A DNA stretch of 64,000 nucleotides. It comes from Sphingopyxis sp. LC81. Its GTDB lineage: Bacteria > Pseudomonadota > Alphaproteobacteria > Sphingomonadales > Sphingomonadaceae. A model generated the notes under the pieces. It ran no database searches. It was not told the origin of the DNA and saw only the letters and a list, made by a program, of their open reading frames with translations. The stretch is from contig NZ_JNFD01000007.1 of the NCBI RefSeq assembly GCF_000756375.1, positions 1 through 64,000 on the forward strand. The letters are read 5' to 3'. The position numbers and the translations under genes are program-made. How positions within the stretch are numbered: position 1 is the stretch's first letter; each line of letters begins with the position of its first letter. Below are positions 1 to 8,264 of the stretch, one piece after another.

Positions 1-6
1 CATGGT

Positions 7-38
7 GGTTCCTTCGACTTGTTCAGGTCGAGGGAACC
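7..38. repeat. REP-like palindrome
   Basis: A 12-bp stem with one mismatch (7-18 against 27-38) encloses an 8-base loop. The core CCTTCGAC..TTCAGG resembles the short REP-type palindromes common in sphingomonad genomes. It sits immediately before the first gene and may interrupt a longer upstream reading frame. Confidence 0.4.
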
Positions 39-59
39 GTAATTATCTGGAGTGAAATC

Positions 60-1925
60 ATGGAAAACCGAAGGAAACCTGCGCCTCGCGCCGCCACGCT
101 CGACATAAACTGCGACTGCAAAGAATATGTGCTCGACTATCTGGCATCGAGCTTTCCGGTGCAGCTCTTCGAGCTTTGCAGCGACGGCGATGGAAATCTC
201 TATTCCCGGCCTGCCTATGATGACGATGGCAATATGATCGTCAGCCGCGAGGCCTGCCGCCGCCGTGACGCGATGATCGAGAAGCTCGCTTCGTTGCCGC
301 CGGTGCCGGGCGCGCTCGACCAGATCGTGCAACATTTCGGGGCGGATGAGGTCGCCGAGGTGACCGGTCGTTCGCGGCGTATCGTTCGGCGGACGGGCGA
401 AGATGGCGAGGTCCGCTTCTCGGTCGAGAACCGGTCCGGCAGCGCCAACATCGGCGAAACCCACGCCTTCATGGATGATGAAAAGCGCATTCTCGTCTTT
501 TCGGAAGCCGGCGGCACCGGGCGGTCCTATCATGCCGACCTCGGCGCGAAGAACCAGCGCCGCCGCATCCACTATCTGCTCGAGGCCGGATGGAAGGCGG
601 ATGCCGCGATCCAGGGTTTCGGGCGAACGAACCGCACGAACCAGAAACAGCCACCGATGTTCCGTCCGGTGACGACCGATGTGAAGGCGCAGAAGCGTTT
701 CATTTCGACGATCGCGCGCCGGCTCGATACGATGGGCGCGATCACGCGCGGTCAGCGCCAGACCGGCGGGCAGAACATGTTCCGCGCGCACGACAATCTC
801 GAATCCTTCTATGCGCGTGATGCGCTCCGACAGCTCTACATGTTGATCGTCCGGGGCAAGGTGGAAGGCTGCTCGCTGCTCGCCTTTGAAAGCGCGACGG
901 GCCTGTCATTGCTCGATGCAGAAGGCGGGATTCGTGACGAGCTGCCGCCGATCACCACTTTCCTCAACCGCATGCTGGCGCTTACCATCGATCTCCAGGA
1001 CATATTGTTCGAGGCCTTCGAAGGACTTCTTGTCGCGCGGATCGAGGCCGCGGTCGCCGCGGGCACCTATGAGGTCGGCCTTGAGACGCTGCGCGCCGAG
1101 AGCTTTCTCGTCACCGATCGCCGAACGATCTACACGCATCCGGGAACGGGCGCCGAGACGCAATTGCTCACGATCGAGCGCAAGAATCGCCAGGCGCCGG
1201 TAACGCTCGACAAGGCGCTCGACCTTCGCGGGAAGGACGGAGCGGCGCTGTTGGTCAACGCCCGCTCCGGCCGCGCAGCGGTGAGGATGCGGGCGCGCAG
1301 CCTCGTCGACGAGCAGGGAGCGGTCCATCGCCGCTTCCGGCTTGTGCGTCCAATGGAGACGACGGCGATCCTCGCCGATCAACTCGGGACGAGCCATTGG
1401 AAGGACGTCGAGCCCGATGCCTTCGCGATCGCCTGGAACGCCGAGCTCCGTGAGCTTCCCGAATATGAGACCGGGACGCTCCATATGGTCGCCGGGCTGT
1501 TGCTGCCCATCTGGCGGAGCCTGCCGAACGAGTCGACGCGGGTCTACCGTCTGCAGACCGATGCCGGCGAGCGCCTGATCGGGCGCCGTGTATCACCGGC
1601 ATGGGCGGCGCGGATTGTCGATGATGGGCCCTCGAAGCTCTCGGCCGGGGACGCATGGGCGATGCTGCTTGCGGGAGATGCTGTGTTGCATCTCGCCGAA
1701 GGTCAGCGTCTCGCGCGGGTCCGGGCGATGAATGACTGGCGGATCGAACTCACCGGCTTCAACGATCTCGGTGTCGAGCGATTGAAGGCATTTGGCTTGA
1801 TTTCGGAGATCGTCTCGTGGAAATTGAAGCTCTACGTGCCGGCAGGGGCTGCTGGTGCCGATGTGTTCGCGCGGCTCGTCGATCGGTTTCCGATTGAACG
1901 GGTCAACGACCGCAAGGCCGCCTGA
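60..1925 (+). CDS. Strawberry-notch family protein, C-terminal portion
   Basis: This 621-residue protein matches the C-terminal half of the large (about 1400-residue) strawberry-notch helicase/methylase proteins of ICEs. Recognisable landmarks are the FPVQLFE region near residue 35, GALDQIV..FG..EVAEVTGRSRR near residues 80-105, and EAGGTGRSYHADL..NQRRR and QGFGRTNRTNQ around residues 145-190, the helicase C-terminal core with the arginine-rich motif VI-like segment. The N-terminal ATPase lobe would lie upstream of the window. The ATG at 60 has a GGAG ribosome site at 49-52, but the frame stays open to the window edge and a palindrome lies just upstream. The gene may therefore be truncated, split, or merely cut by the window. 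The toprim gene follows after 11 bases. Confidence 0.75.
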   Translation: MENRRKPAPRAATLDINCDCKEYVLDYLASSFPVQLFELCSDGDGNLYSRPAYDDDGNMIVSREACRRRDAMIEKLASLPPVPGALDQIVQHFGADEVAEVTGRSRRIVRRTGEDGEVRFSVENRSGSANIGETHAFMDDEKRILVFSEAGGTGRSYHADLGAKNQRRRIHYLLEAGWKADAAIQGFGRTNRTNQKQPPMFRPVTTDVKAQKRFISTIARRLDTMGAITRGQRQTGGQNMFRAHDNLESFYARDALRQLYMLIVRGKVEGCSLLAFESATGLSLLDAEGGIRDELPPITTFLNRMLALTIDLQDILFEAFEGLLVARIEAAVAAGTYEVGLETLRAESFLVTDRRTIYTHPGTGAETQLLTIERKNRQAPVTLDKALDLRGKDGAALLVNARSGRAAVRMRARSLVDEQGAVHRRFRLVRPMETTAILADQLGTSHWKDVEPDAFAIAWNAELRELPEYETGTLHMVAGLLLPIWRSLPNESTRVYRLQTDAGERLIGRRVSPAWAARIVDDGPSKLSAGDAWAMLLAGDAVLHLAEGQRLARVRAMNDWRIELTGFNDLGVERLKAFGLISEIVSWKLKLYVPAGAAGADVFARLVDRFPIERVNDRKAA

Positions 1926-1936
1926 AGGAGCCCCGC

Positions 1937-2974
1937 ATGGAAAGCCCAGCCCGCGAAATCGCGCGTCGTCTTGCCCGGAATGCCGAAGCGGTGTGCCGTC
2001 ACTATCTCTCGAACGGTCGCCGCGAAGGCCATTATTGGATGGTCGGAGATATGCACAATGCGCCCGGGCGGAGCCTTTACGTCCGCCTCGACGGTGGCGA
2101 CGGGAATGCGCGGGCCGGCAAATGGACCGATGCGGCGAGCGGCGATCATGGCGATCTTCTCGACATCATTGCCGCAAACTGCGCGCACGCAGGCCTGGGC
2201 GAGACGCTCGCCGAGGCGCGGCGCTTTCTGAGTCTGCCGGCTCCGGAGGCGGCGCCCCGGAGGGCGCGGCCACGCCGGGCAAGTCCGGGAAGCCGGGAGG
2301 CGGCAGCGCGGCTTTGGGCGGCATCGAGATCCGTCGCCGGAACGCCCGTGCTGCACTATCTTGCGAGCCGTTCGCTCCGGCGCGGCGGCGATCTGCCTGC
2401 GCTCCGGTTTCATCCGCATTGCTATTATCGCCGGTCCGACGAAGATGCCGTCTCGGTCAAACCGGCCTGGCCCGCGATGATCGCCGCGGTGACCGATTTG
2501 GGCGGCTCGCTCATGGGCGTCCATCGCACATGGCTAGATCCTGCGCGGTCGACCAAAGCGCCCGTGGCCTATCCGCGGCGCGCGATGGGGCAACTCCTGG
2601 GTCATGGTGTCCGCTTCGGACTTGCCGGCGAGGTCATGGCCTTCGGCGAGGGACTCGAGACGATGCTGTCCCTGCGCGAAATCGCCCCCGCGCTTCCCCT
2701 CGTCGCCGGCCTGTCGGCCGCGCATCTCGCGGCGCTCGAATTTCCCGGACCGCTTCGCCGCCTCTATGTCGCGCGCGACAGGGACGCGGCCGGCCTTGCG
2801 GCGTTCGAGACGATCGCCGGGCGGTCGATCTCGCTTGGCATCGAGGTCCGACCCCTCGATCCGCGGTTCGACGATCTCAACAGCGACCTCGTCCGCATGG
2901 GCCGAAAGGATATGGCCGCCTGGGTCCGGAACCAGATGCAGCCCGTCGATGCGATGCGCCTTCTCGGGCGGTAA
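1937..2974 (+). CDS. Toprim domain-containing protein (DNA primase-like)
   Basis: The 345-residue protein has an N-terminal region (about 1-95) with the GHYWMVGD..GRSLYVRL pattern and KWTDAASGDHGDLLD, typical of the small primase-like toprim proteins of ICEs and phages. A C-terminal toprim fold follows, with EGLETMLSL near residue 238 (catalytic glutamate) and ARDRDAAG near residue 278 (acidic pair). It starts 11 bases after the strawberry-notch gene and is probably cotranscribed with it. By family it should act on DNA or RNA ends during element replication or maintenance. The exact reaction is not known. Confidence 0.8.
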   Translation: MESPAREIARRLARNAEAVCRHYLSNGRREGHYWMVGDMHNAPGRSLYVRLDGGDGNARAGKWTDAASGDHGDLLDIIAANCAHAGLGETLAEARRFLSLPAPEAAPRRARPRRASPGSREAAARLWAASRSVAGTPVLHYLASRSLRRGGDLPALRFHPHCYYRRSDEDAVSVKPAWPAMIAAVTDLGGSLMGVHRTWLDPARSTKAPVAYPRRAMGQLLGHGVRFGLAGEVMAFGEGLETMLSLREIAPALPLVAGLSAAHLAALEFPGPLRRLYVARDRDAAGLAAFETIAGRSISLGIEVRPLDPRFDDLNSDLVRMGRKDMAAWVRNQMQPVDAMRLLGR

Positions 2975-3007
2975 GCAGGCGCACAGTCGGCGAATGGGAG
3001 GGCGCGA

Positions 3008-4567
3008 TCAGCCCGCGCTGGGCAACCGGGCGGTCGCTTCGCCTTTCAGGGTGCTTTCGACAAGGCCGGCCAGAAAGTCGGCGAAGGGCGCGATATTCTG
3101 TTCGCTGCTCGCTGCTTCCAGCGCGGCCATATAATCCTTGCGCCGTTCGACCGGGATGACCGTCCACGGATAGCCGCCGGCGGCGAGCATCAGGTTCATG
3201 AGGAAGCGGCCGGTTCGTCCATTTCCGTCCATATAGGGATGGATATAGACGAAGATGAAATGGCCGAGGACGACGCGGACCGGGGCTTCGGTTTCCTCGC
3301 TGAGCAGTTCGAAAAAGATGGGCATCGCGTCGCGCACCGCGTCGGGGCTGAGCGGCACATGGAGCGCCCCGCTCAGATAGACCTGCCCGCTGCGATAGCC
3401 TGCGAGATCCTTCGCTTCGACGAAACCGAGCTCGACATTGGGACTGAACATCTCGCCATACCAGTCGCCATGGTCGGCGTCGGCGACCTCGCCGGGATTG
3501 GCGCCGCCGACGACCTTGCGGACGCTTGCCAGAACCGCCTGATAGGCGAGCCAATAGCCGCGTGCCGCGAGACCGTTCTTGAGTTCGCGGTCGGCGGCAT
3601 CGAGATCGGGATTCCAGACGCCGGTGCGCACCCGCTCGATCAGGTCGGCGCTCACGCGATACCCCTCGATCGACAGCGAATGATAGGCGTCGGTCACATA
3701 GACATCCTGAACGCGCTGAAGATAGGCCTCGACATCGGCGGGGAGCCCGGGCGCTTTGGGAAAGCGCTCGATGATCGGGCCTCGCATCGCCTCCCACATC
3801 AGGCGGATGCGCCCGGCATAAGGGGATCGTTCGCGAAGCGGCATTGCGTTGGCGAGCTTTTCCGTGAAGGGATCGACTTCGCGGACCTGATAGCCGGCGC
3901 GGTCCATGGTCTTGAGAATGTCGTCGGCGATCCGCCCGCGCCCGATGTTGCGAAAGGCGCCGGCGAGCCGGCCGGCAACGACGCTCTGCCCCTTCTGGAG
4001 CAGCCGCTCGAGCAGTTCCGACGCATCGCGGATCGTCCCGAGCGCTGCGCGCGCGTCGATCCTGTTCGCGTCGAAATAGCCCGGGCTCGCCGCGATCAGC
4101 GCGGCGGGGATCGAGAAGAGCCGAAGCCCGTCCTGCACGACGAGGTCGCTCGCCTCGGGAAGGGCGGCGCGCGTATCGAAGAGCGAGGTGCCGAGCAGCA
4201 GGCCGGTTGGCTTGTTTCCGGCCTTCGCGGCGCGAACGAGCAGTTGATGCGGCACGGTGCGGTTGCCGGTCTGGAGCGCAAGCGACAGCTCGGGGGTGAG
4301 CGACCAGTCGTCGCCGAAGCGGTCGGCGAGATATTGGGCGCAGAAGCTCCAATAGGCGGTGTACCAGATGCCGCTCTCGCCCTGCGCGCTTTCGGGCGGG
4401 CTGGCGATGTACCAGCCTTTCATCACGCTGCGCAGAAAACCGTGCTTGAGGAGCAGTTCGCGTTGGGGGCGATCGAGATCCTCGCTGCGGATGGCGATTC
4501 TACCCTTCTCCTGCAACTGGTGCAGCGTTTCGAGCGCATCGGCGAGCTTTTCTTGCGGGGTGGCCAT
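3008..4567 (-). CDS. Fic-domain protein with N-terminal AbiEi-like winged helix
   Basis: A 519-residue protein. Residues 1-60 look like the winged-helix antitoxin domain of the AbiEi type (a KG-R-I/L..DL..LLKHGFLR.VMKGWY pattern). The following region (about 70-150) also resembles AbiEi C-terminal sequence (TPELSLAL, VPHQLLVRA). The C-terminal half is a Fic domain: active-site HPYMDGNGRTGR near residue 443 and an inhibitory SLSIEG motif near residue 296. Fic enzymes transfer AMP or another nucleotide part to target proteins, and the inhibitory helix suggests self-restraint. The ATG at 4567 is chosen because GGAGG lies four bases upstream. An in-frame ATG at 4681 would translate the repeat array and is less likely. 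The fused DNA-binding domain suggests autoregulation through that array. Confidence 0.85.
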   Translation of the reverse strand: MATPQEKLADALETLHQLQEKGRIAIRSEDLDRPQRELLLKHGFLRSVMKGWYIASPPESAQGESGIWYTAYWSFCAQYLADRFGDDWSLTPELSLALQTGNRTVPHQLLVRAAKAGNKPTGLLLGTSLFDTRAALPEASDLVVQDGLRLFSIPAALIAASPGYFDANRIDARAALGTIRDASELLERLLQKGQSVVAGRLAGAFRNIGRGRIADDILKTMDRAGYQVREVDPFTEKLANAMPLRERSPYAGRIRLMWEAMRGPIIERFPKAPGLPADVEAYLQRVQDVYVTDAYHSLSIEGYRVSADLIERVRTGVWNPDLDAADRELKNGLAARGYWLAYQAVLASVRKVVGGANPGEVADADHGDWYGEMFSPNVELGFVEAKDLAGYRSGQVYLSGALHVPLSPDAVRDAMPIFFELLSEETEAPVRVVLGHFIFVYIHPYMDGNGRTGRFLMNLMLAAGGYPWTVIPVERRKDYMAALEAASSEQNIAPFADFLAGLVESTLKGEATARLPSAG

Positions 4568-4589
4568 GGTGCCTCCGGGGCTAGGTTTC

Positions 4590-4733
4590 AGGTTATTCTG
4601 CTGGATGGCTTTTAGGTTATCATGATGTGCGATTATTAGGTTATTTTGCAAGTCTAATTTTAGGTTTTTCCGATGATCCATATTTAGGTTATCATGTTCG
4701 ATGACCTTTAGGCTATTGTGCTATATGATTGAT
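4590..4733 (-). repeat. Six direct repeats of 24 bp upstream of the Fic gene
   Basis: AGGTTAT-like units begin at 4590, 4614, 4638, 4662, 4686 and 4710, an exact 24-base period. The fourth unit reads AGGTTTT and the sixth AGGCTAT. Most units extend to AGGTTAT(c/t)(a/t)TG, and positions just before each are T-rich. The array is clearly more AT-rich than its surroundings and fills the leader of the winged-helix/Fic gene, starting 22 bases before its ATG. It looks like a multi-site operator, or less likely an iteron set. Confidence 0.8.
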
Positions 4734-5203
4734 CCCAAGAGTTAATTCATAGCTGCAGCCACGCGGGTCGCTGCCGGGCATCTTCGACCACATCTCATAG
4801 CCTCGCCGAATATCCGGCCGAGCCTGCCCCGAGCCGAGCCTTCGAATAGCGCAGCACCGGCCCCAAATTTCCCGATCAACGCCGCGCCGGGGACAAGCGG
4901 CTCGCCTTTGTTCAGCTGAAAAACAGGGCGATCGCACCCCTTTCCCGGGCAACCGCACCTCCGGCCTTCGCTGGAGGGCGACTGCGGCAGCGGGCGCGGG
5001 CCTCGCAATGGCTTGGCGTGCGGCTATTTTCCGCCGGGGCTGCGCCCCTTTGCATCGCGAAGCAAAATAGCCTGCGCCCGCCATCCTCCGCTGGCGCTTC
5101 GGCCGCCCGGGCTCTGCCCGCGCGGTGCGGACCCGCACCCGCCGCCGCAAAGGCGTCGCCGCGAAGGCCGCGAGAGGCGCGGCCCCTGGATGCGAGAAAT
5201 GAC
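4734..5203. other. Gene-free GC-rich region with nested hairpins
   Basis: No convincing gene in 470 bases. The clearest structure is a 9-bp perfect inverted repeat, GGCTATTTT at 5022-5030 against AAAATAGCC at 5064-5072, enclosing a GGGGC-TGC-GCCCC hairpin. Several shorter palindromes lie on either side. It precedes the DUF2493 gene and could be an mRNA leader structure or a terminator cluster. Confidence 0.4.
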
Positions 5204-6145
5204 ATGACCGACCTGTCCGACTTTCCCGAACGCGGCGAACCGCACGAGCCCGGCTCCAGCGCCTATCTTCTCCAGGAAATGCAGCTTTACGGTCATCGCC
5301 CCTATGACGACGAGCCCGATGCACGGCCGCTTCCCGACGACCGGCTTGCCGGTGGCGCCGTCGCCGATATCTTCGACGCCATGGCGGGCTGTCTGATCGA
5401 CACGCGCATCGAGCCCGATCTCGAAGATCTGCTCTGGAACATCGTCAATATCTTCCACCGCGCCGGTGAGCGCATCGAACGCGACCTCGATCGCAACGAG
5501 CAGGCGCAGCGCGAACAGCAGCGTGAGCAGGACGGCAGCGAAATCCGTTCGGTCGAACTCGAGCGCGCCATCGCCGAGGGCATCACGATGATCGAGCGCC
5601 GCGACACCATGGAATTTTTCCGCGAATGCGCCGCTGAACAATTCCGTCTCCATGCCCGCAAGGCCTGGATGCCGCGCACCGGATCGCGCGCGCAGCACAA
5701 GGCGATGACCGCCTCGATGATCGACAGCCGCGATTTTCTCGACAAAAGGCTGCGCGAGAAAGCCGCAGCGCTGATCCCCGAGGGAACCCGCGTGGCGTTC
5801 AGCGGCGGCCCGGCCTGCAACGATCATCAGCATGTCTGGGCGGCACTCGACCGCATCCACGCCCGCCACCCCGATATGGTGCTGATGCACGGCGCGACAC
5901 CGACCGGCGCCGAACGCGCCGCCGCCTGCTGGGCCGACACCCGCCGCGTGCCGCAGGTCGCATTCCGGCCCGACTGGAACCGTCACAAGAAGGCCGCGCC
6001 CTTCAAGCGCAACGACCGGATGATCGACGCGATGCCCGCCGGGCTGGTCGTCTTCTCGGGCACCGGCATCCAGGACAATCTTGTCGACAAGGCGCGGGCG
6101 TTCGGCATTCCCGTCTGGGATTTTCGCGTGCCGCCCGCAAGTTGA
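5204..6145 (+). CDS. DUF2493 (YspA/cpYpsA-related SLOG family) protein
   Basis: A 313-residue protein common in sphingomonad conjugative elements. The C-terminal half carries the DUF2493/SLOG pattern: RVAFSGGPACNDHQHVW near residue 200, then HGATPTGAERAAACWA and PVWDF at the end, consistent with a Rossmann-like nucleotide-binding fold. The N-terminal half is charged and probably helical (RIERDLDRNEQAQREQQ). SLOG proteins are proposed to sense or bind nucleotide ligands, but the role here is unknown. The start at 5204 was chosen because the longer open frame upstream is alanine/arginine-rich and unlike protein sequence. Confidence 0.8.
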   Translation: MTDLSDFPERGEPHEPGSSAYLLQEMQLYGHRPYDDEPDARPLPDDRLAGGAVADIFDAMAGCLIDTRIEPDLEDLLWNIVNIFHRAGERIERDLDRNEQAQREQQREQDGSEIRSVELERAIAEGITMIERRDTMEFFRECAAEQFRLHARKAWMPRTGSRAQHKAMTASMIDSRDFLDKRLREKAAALIPEGTRVAFSGGPACNDHQHVWAALDRIHARHPDMVLMHGATPTGAERAAACWADTRRVPQVAFRPDWNRHKKAAPFKRNDRMIDAMPAGLVVFSGTGIQDNLVDKARAFGIPVWDFRVPPAS

Positions 6146-6208
6146 GTGCGGATTTGAATGCAACACTGCTTGCCATCCGGCGAGCGGACTTACAGGGTGA
6201 GAATAGTC

Positions 6209-7135
6209 ATGCGAAACGATCTCGATCATCTACCGCCGAACAAGCAGCGCGAGCTCGAGCGTGTGAAACAGATCATCTTCGAAGAATTCGAGGATGCGAT
6301 CGCGCTCGCTACGATGGGCTGGAAGAAAAAGGGCCGCATCGACAAGCTCATCCTCTACGGCAGCTATGCGCGCGGCGGCTGGGTCGACGAGCCGCATACC
6401 GCCAAGGGCTATCGCTCGGATTTCGACCTCCTCATCATCGTCAACGACAAGCGCCTGACCGAACGCGTCGATTTCTGGCTGAAGCTCGAAGATCGGCTCA
6501 TCCGCGAGCTCGCGATCGACAAGACGCTGCACACGCCGGTGAACTTCATCGTCCACACCTTGCAGGAGGTGAACGACGGGCTGGCGCACGGCCGCTATTT
6601 TTTCATGGATGTCGCGAAGGACGGCATCGCGCTCTACCAATATGACGAGAAGGAATTGCACAAGCCCAAGCCGAAGACGCCCGAGCAGGCGCTGGCGATG
6701 GCGCAGGAATATTTCGATGAGTGGTTTCCGGCCGCAATGCGGAAAGCAAAACTATCGCGAGATGCGGTGGATCAATCGTTCCACAAAGAAGCTGCGTTCC
6801 TTCTACATCAGACGACCGAAACGCTTTATCACTGCGTCCTATTGGTCTGCACCTTCTACACGCCCTACGTTCACAACCTCGGTTTTCTTCGCACCCAGGC
6901 CGAGCGCATCGATATGCGGCTGGTTAGTGCCTGGCCGCGCGAGACGCGCGCCGAGCGCGCGCGCTTCGAGAAGCTGAAGGAAGCCTATGTGAAGGCGCGC
7001 TACTCGAAGCATTACCGCATCACCGAGGAGGAACTTCTGTGGCTCGGCGGCTGTGTCGAGGAACTCGGGCGTGCGGTGCATGCGATCTGTTCGGAACGTA
7101 TCGCCAAGCTTGAGGCGGAGTGCCGCCAAGCGTGA
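6209..7135 (+). CDS. Nucleotidyltransferase and HEPN domain protein (single chain)
   Basis: A 308-residue protein. Residues about 40-130 form a minimal nucleotidyltransferase domain: LYGSYARGGW (GSxxRG) followed by SDFDLLII, giving the Asp-x-Asp metal pair. Residues about 165-290 look like a helical HEPN domain (ALAMAQEYFDEWF, SFHKEAAFLLHQTTETLYHCVLLV). Usually the two domains are separate proteins in MNT-HEPN toxin-antitoxin pairs, where MNT AMPylates HEPN. Here they are fused. The start at 6209 has AGGGTGA upstream. An alternative ATG at 6158 adds 17 residues. Confidence 0.8.
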   Translation: MRNDLDHLPPNKQRELERVKQIIFEEFEDAIALATMGWKKKGRIDKLILYGSYARGGWVDEPHTAKGYRSDFDLLIIVNDKRLTERVDFWLKLEDRLIRELAIDKTLHTPVNFIVHTLQEVNDGLAHGRYFFMDVAKDGIALYQYDEKELHKPKPKTPEQALAMAQEYFDEWFPAAMRKAKLSRDAVDQSFHKEAAFLLHQTTETLYHCVLLVCTFYTPYVHNLGFLRTQAERIDMRLVSAWPRETRAERARFEKLKEAYVKARYSKHYRITEEELLWLGGCVEELGRAVHAICSERIAKLEAECRQA

Positions 7136-7145
7136 TGGCCGCGGG

Positions 7146-7313
7146 CTAGTCCGCCGCGCCTTCGGCTTTTCGCAGCACCTCGGCGATCATCGCCGCCAGC
7201 GACTCTTCCGCCTGGATGCGGACAACATGATCTTTGGAATCGAGGTCGCGGCGTATCCATTGCGGAGCCCGTTCGATCGCGCGAAGGACGATGCTGGTCA
7301 GTTCATCGGTCAT
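7146..7313 (-). CDS. Small DUF6771-type protein
   Basis: A 55-residue protein with the pattern ...VLRAIERAPQWIRRDL..KD..VRIQAEESLAAMI..., resembling the short DUF6771 family of sphingomonads. It is similar in layout to the other small protein at 12771-12962 (APGW near residue 17, paired alanine-rich helix). No function is known. It lies convergent to the MNT-HEPN gene and downstream of the EexN lipoprotein. Confidence 0.6.
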   Translation of the reverse strand: MTDELTSIVLRAIERAPQWIRRDLDSKDHVVRIQAEESLAAMIAEVLRKAEGAAD

Positions 7314-7386
7314 GCTCGCGCTATATCGCAGCGGCGCCGGCTCGCAACCGCCAACGACACTGGCGATCGACAAGCGGCTTCTTCTG

Positions 7387-7617
7387 CTAATCCCGGCTTC
7401 TGAAGCGCTTGAAGCGTTCCTTGGCCTCGACCACCTGCACCGCGATGTCGGCGTTCGTGCATTCTTCGCCGCGCGTCGAGCCGTCCTTGCACTCGGCGAC
7501 GACCGTTCGCGCTTCCTCGATATGCGCCTCGAAATATTGACTGCTGCGCGGCTCGCTCTGCCCGCAGGCGGCAAGGCCGAGCCCGAGCAGCATGACACTG
7601 ATATATCGCAATTTCAT
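7387..7617 (-). CDS. EexN-family lipoprotein (entry exclusion)
   Basis: A 76-residue protein with a lipoprotein signal peptide ending in LAAC (Cys18), followed by a short domain with YFEAHIEEARTVVAECKDG and conserved cysteines, as in EexN entry-exclusion lipoproteins. These sit in the envelope and reduce redundant conjugation between cells already holding the element. AGGTGGAGA lies directly before the ATG. Unusually, the gene is far from the trb genes, next to accessory genes. Confidence 0.7.
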   Translation of the reverse strand: MKLRYISVMLLGLGLAACGQSEPRSSQYFEAHIEEARTVVAECKDGSTRGEECTNADIAVQVVEAKERFKRFRSRD

Positions 7618-7814
7618 TCTCCACCTGATGGCCGGCCGACGAGCATAGCCTTCGCCGGAACTGCGGAAAGGAGAACTGGACCCAGATATGAAGCTATTTC
7701 CTTGGGAGCTTTATGCCCAATCCCGGCCATTCTGAGCCCGCGATGCGTGGCCCAACCAGCCCTTTGCAAAGGCGCCCATAGCCGTGGTCGGGCGCGTCCC
7801 ATCTCGCACGGGAC

Positions 7815-8231
7815 CTAACCGTCGCGGGAAACGTCAATATTTTGGGAACGCGAGAACCTGCCCCAGGCTCGTTCGCTGCCCCACCACAGGCCAGCAAAGC
7901 CGACCAGCGCGACCCCGCCCAGAATATGCCAGCCATAAGGTCCCATCGGCAGCAGGCCGATTGCGTAGCCAACGACCAGTCCCGCCATCGCAATCAGGAA
8001 AGGTCCGGTGAAACGGCAATGAGTCCGGCCGCAGCGTTGAGCGTTCAAGATGCAAGCGGCGCCCATGGAGACCAGCATGAGGGTCCAGATGACTGCGCGG
8101 GTAGTGGGTTCCAGCCACATGGCGGCCAGCATGGCCGCGCCCGGAATGCCCCAGAACATAACCATCGTGCGCGAGCTTCCCGACCAGTCTCTGGCGCCGC
8201 AGGCGGGACCGGAACCGTGCGGGCTGCTCAT
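7815..8231 (-). CDS. Membrane protein of the mer operon
   Basis: A 138-residue protein with four hydrophobic segments (about 23-42, 45-62, 78-95 and 98-117). Between the second and third lies RCGRTHCRFTGPF, a cysteine pair at the membrane edge. Proteins of this type are often found beside merA but are usually left unnamed. It starts 33 bases after merA stops and is last in the mer operon. Cysteines near the membrane would fit metal transport or metal sensing, but this is inference. Confidence 0.65.
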   Translation of the reverse strand: MSSPHGSGPACGARDWSGSSRTMVMFWGIPGAAMLAAMWLEPTTRAVIWTLMLVSMGAACILNAQRCGRTHCRFTGPFLIAMAGLVVGYAIGLLPMGPYGWHILGGVALVGFAGLWWGSERAWGRFSRSQNIDVSRDG

Positions 8232-8264
8232 GCCATCTCACCGCGGGGATGCGGCCGAGCGATC

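Noticed and set aside
4568-4681. N-terminal extension of the Fic protein through the repeats
   Set aside because: A GGAGG site sits four bases before the ATG at 4567, and homologous proteins begin there. The extension would be only repeat-encoded peptide.
4590-4733. CRISPR array
   Set aside because: Only 7-12 bases are conserved per 24-base unit, there are no spacers of typical length, and no cas genes are nearby.
4713-5324. Minus-strand open frame across the gap before DUF2493
   Set aside because: Arg/Ala/Pro-rich, no ribosome site, and it runs into the well-supported DUF2493 gene on the other strand.
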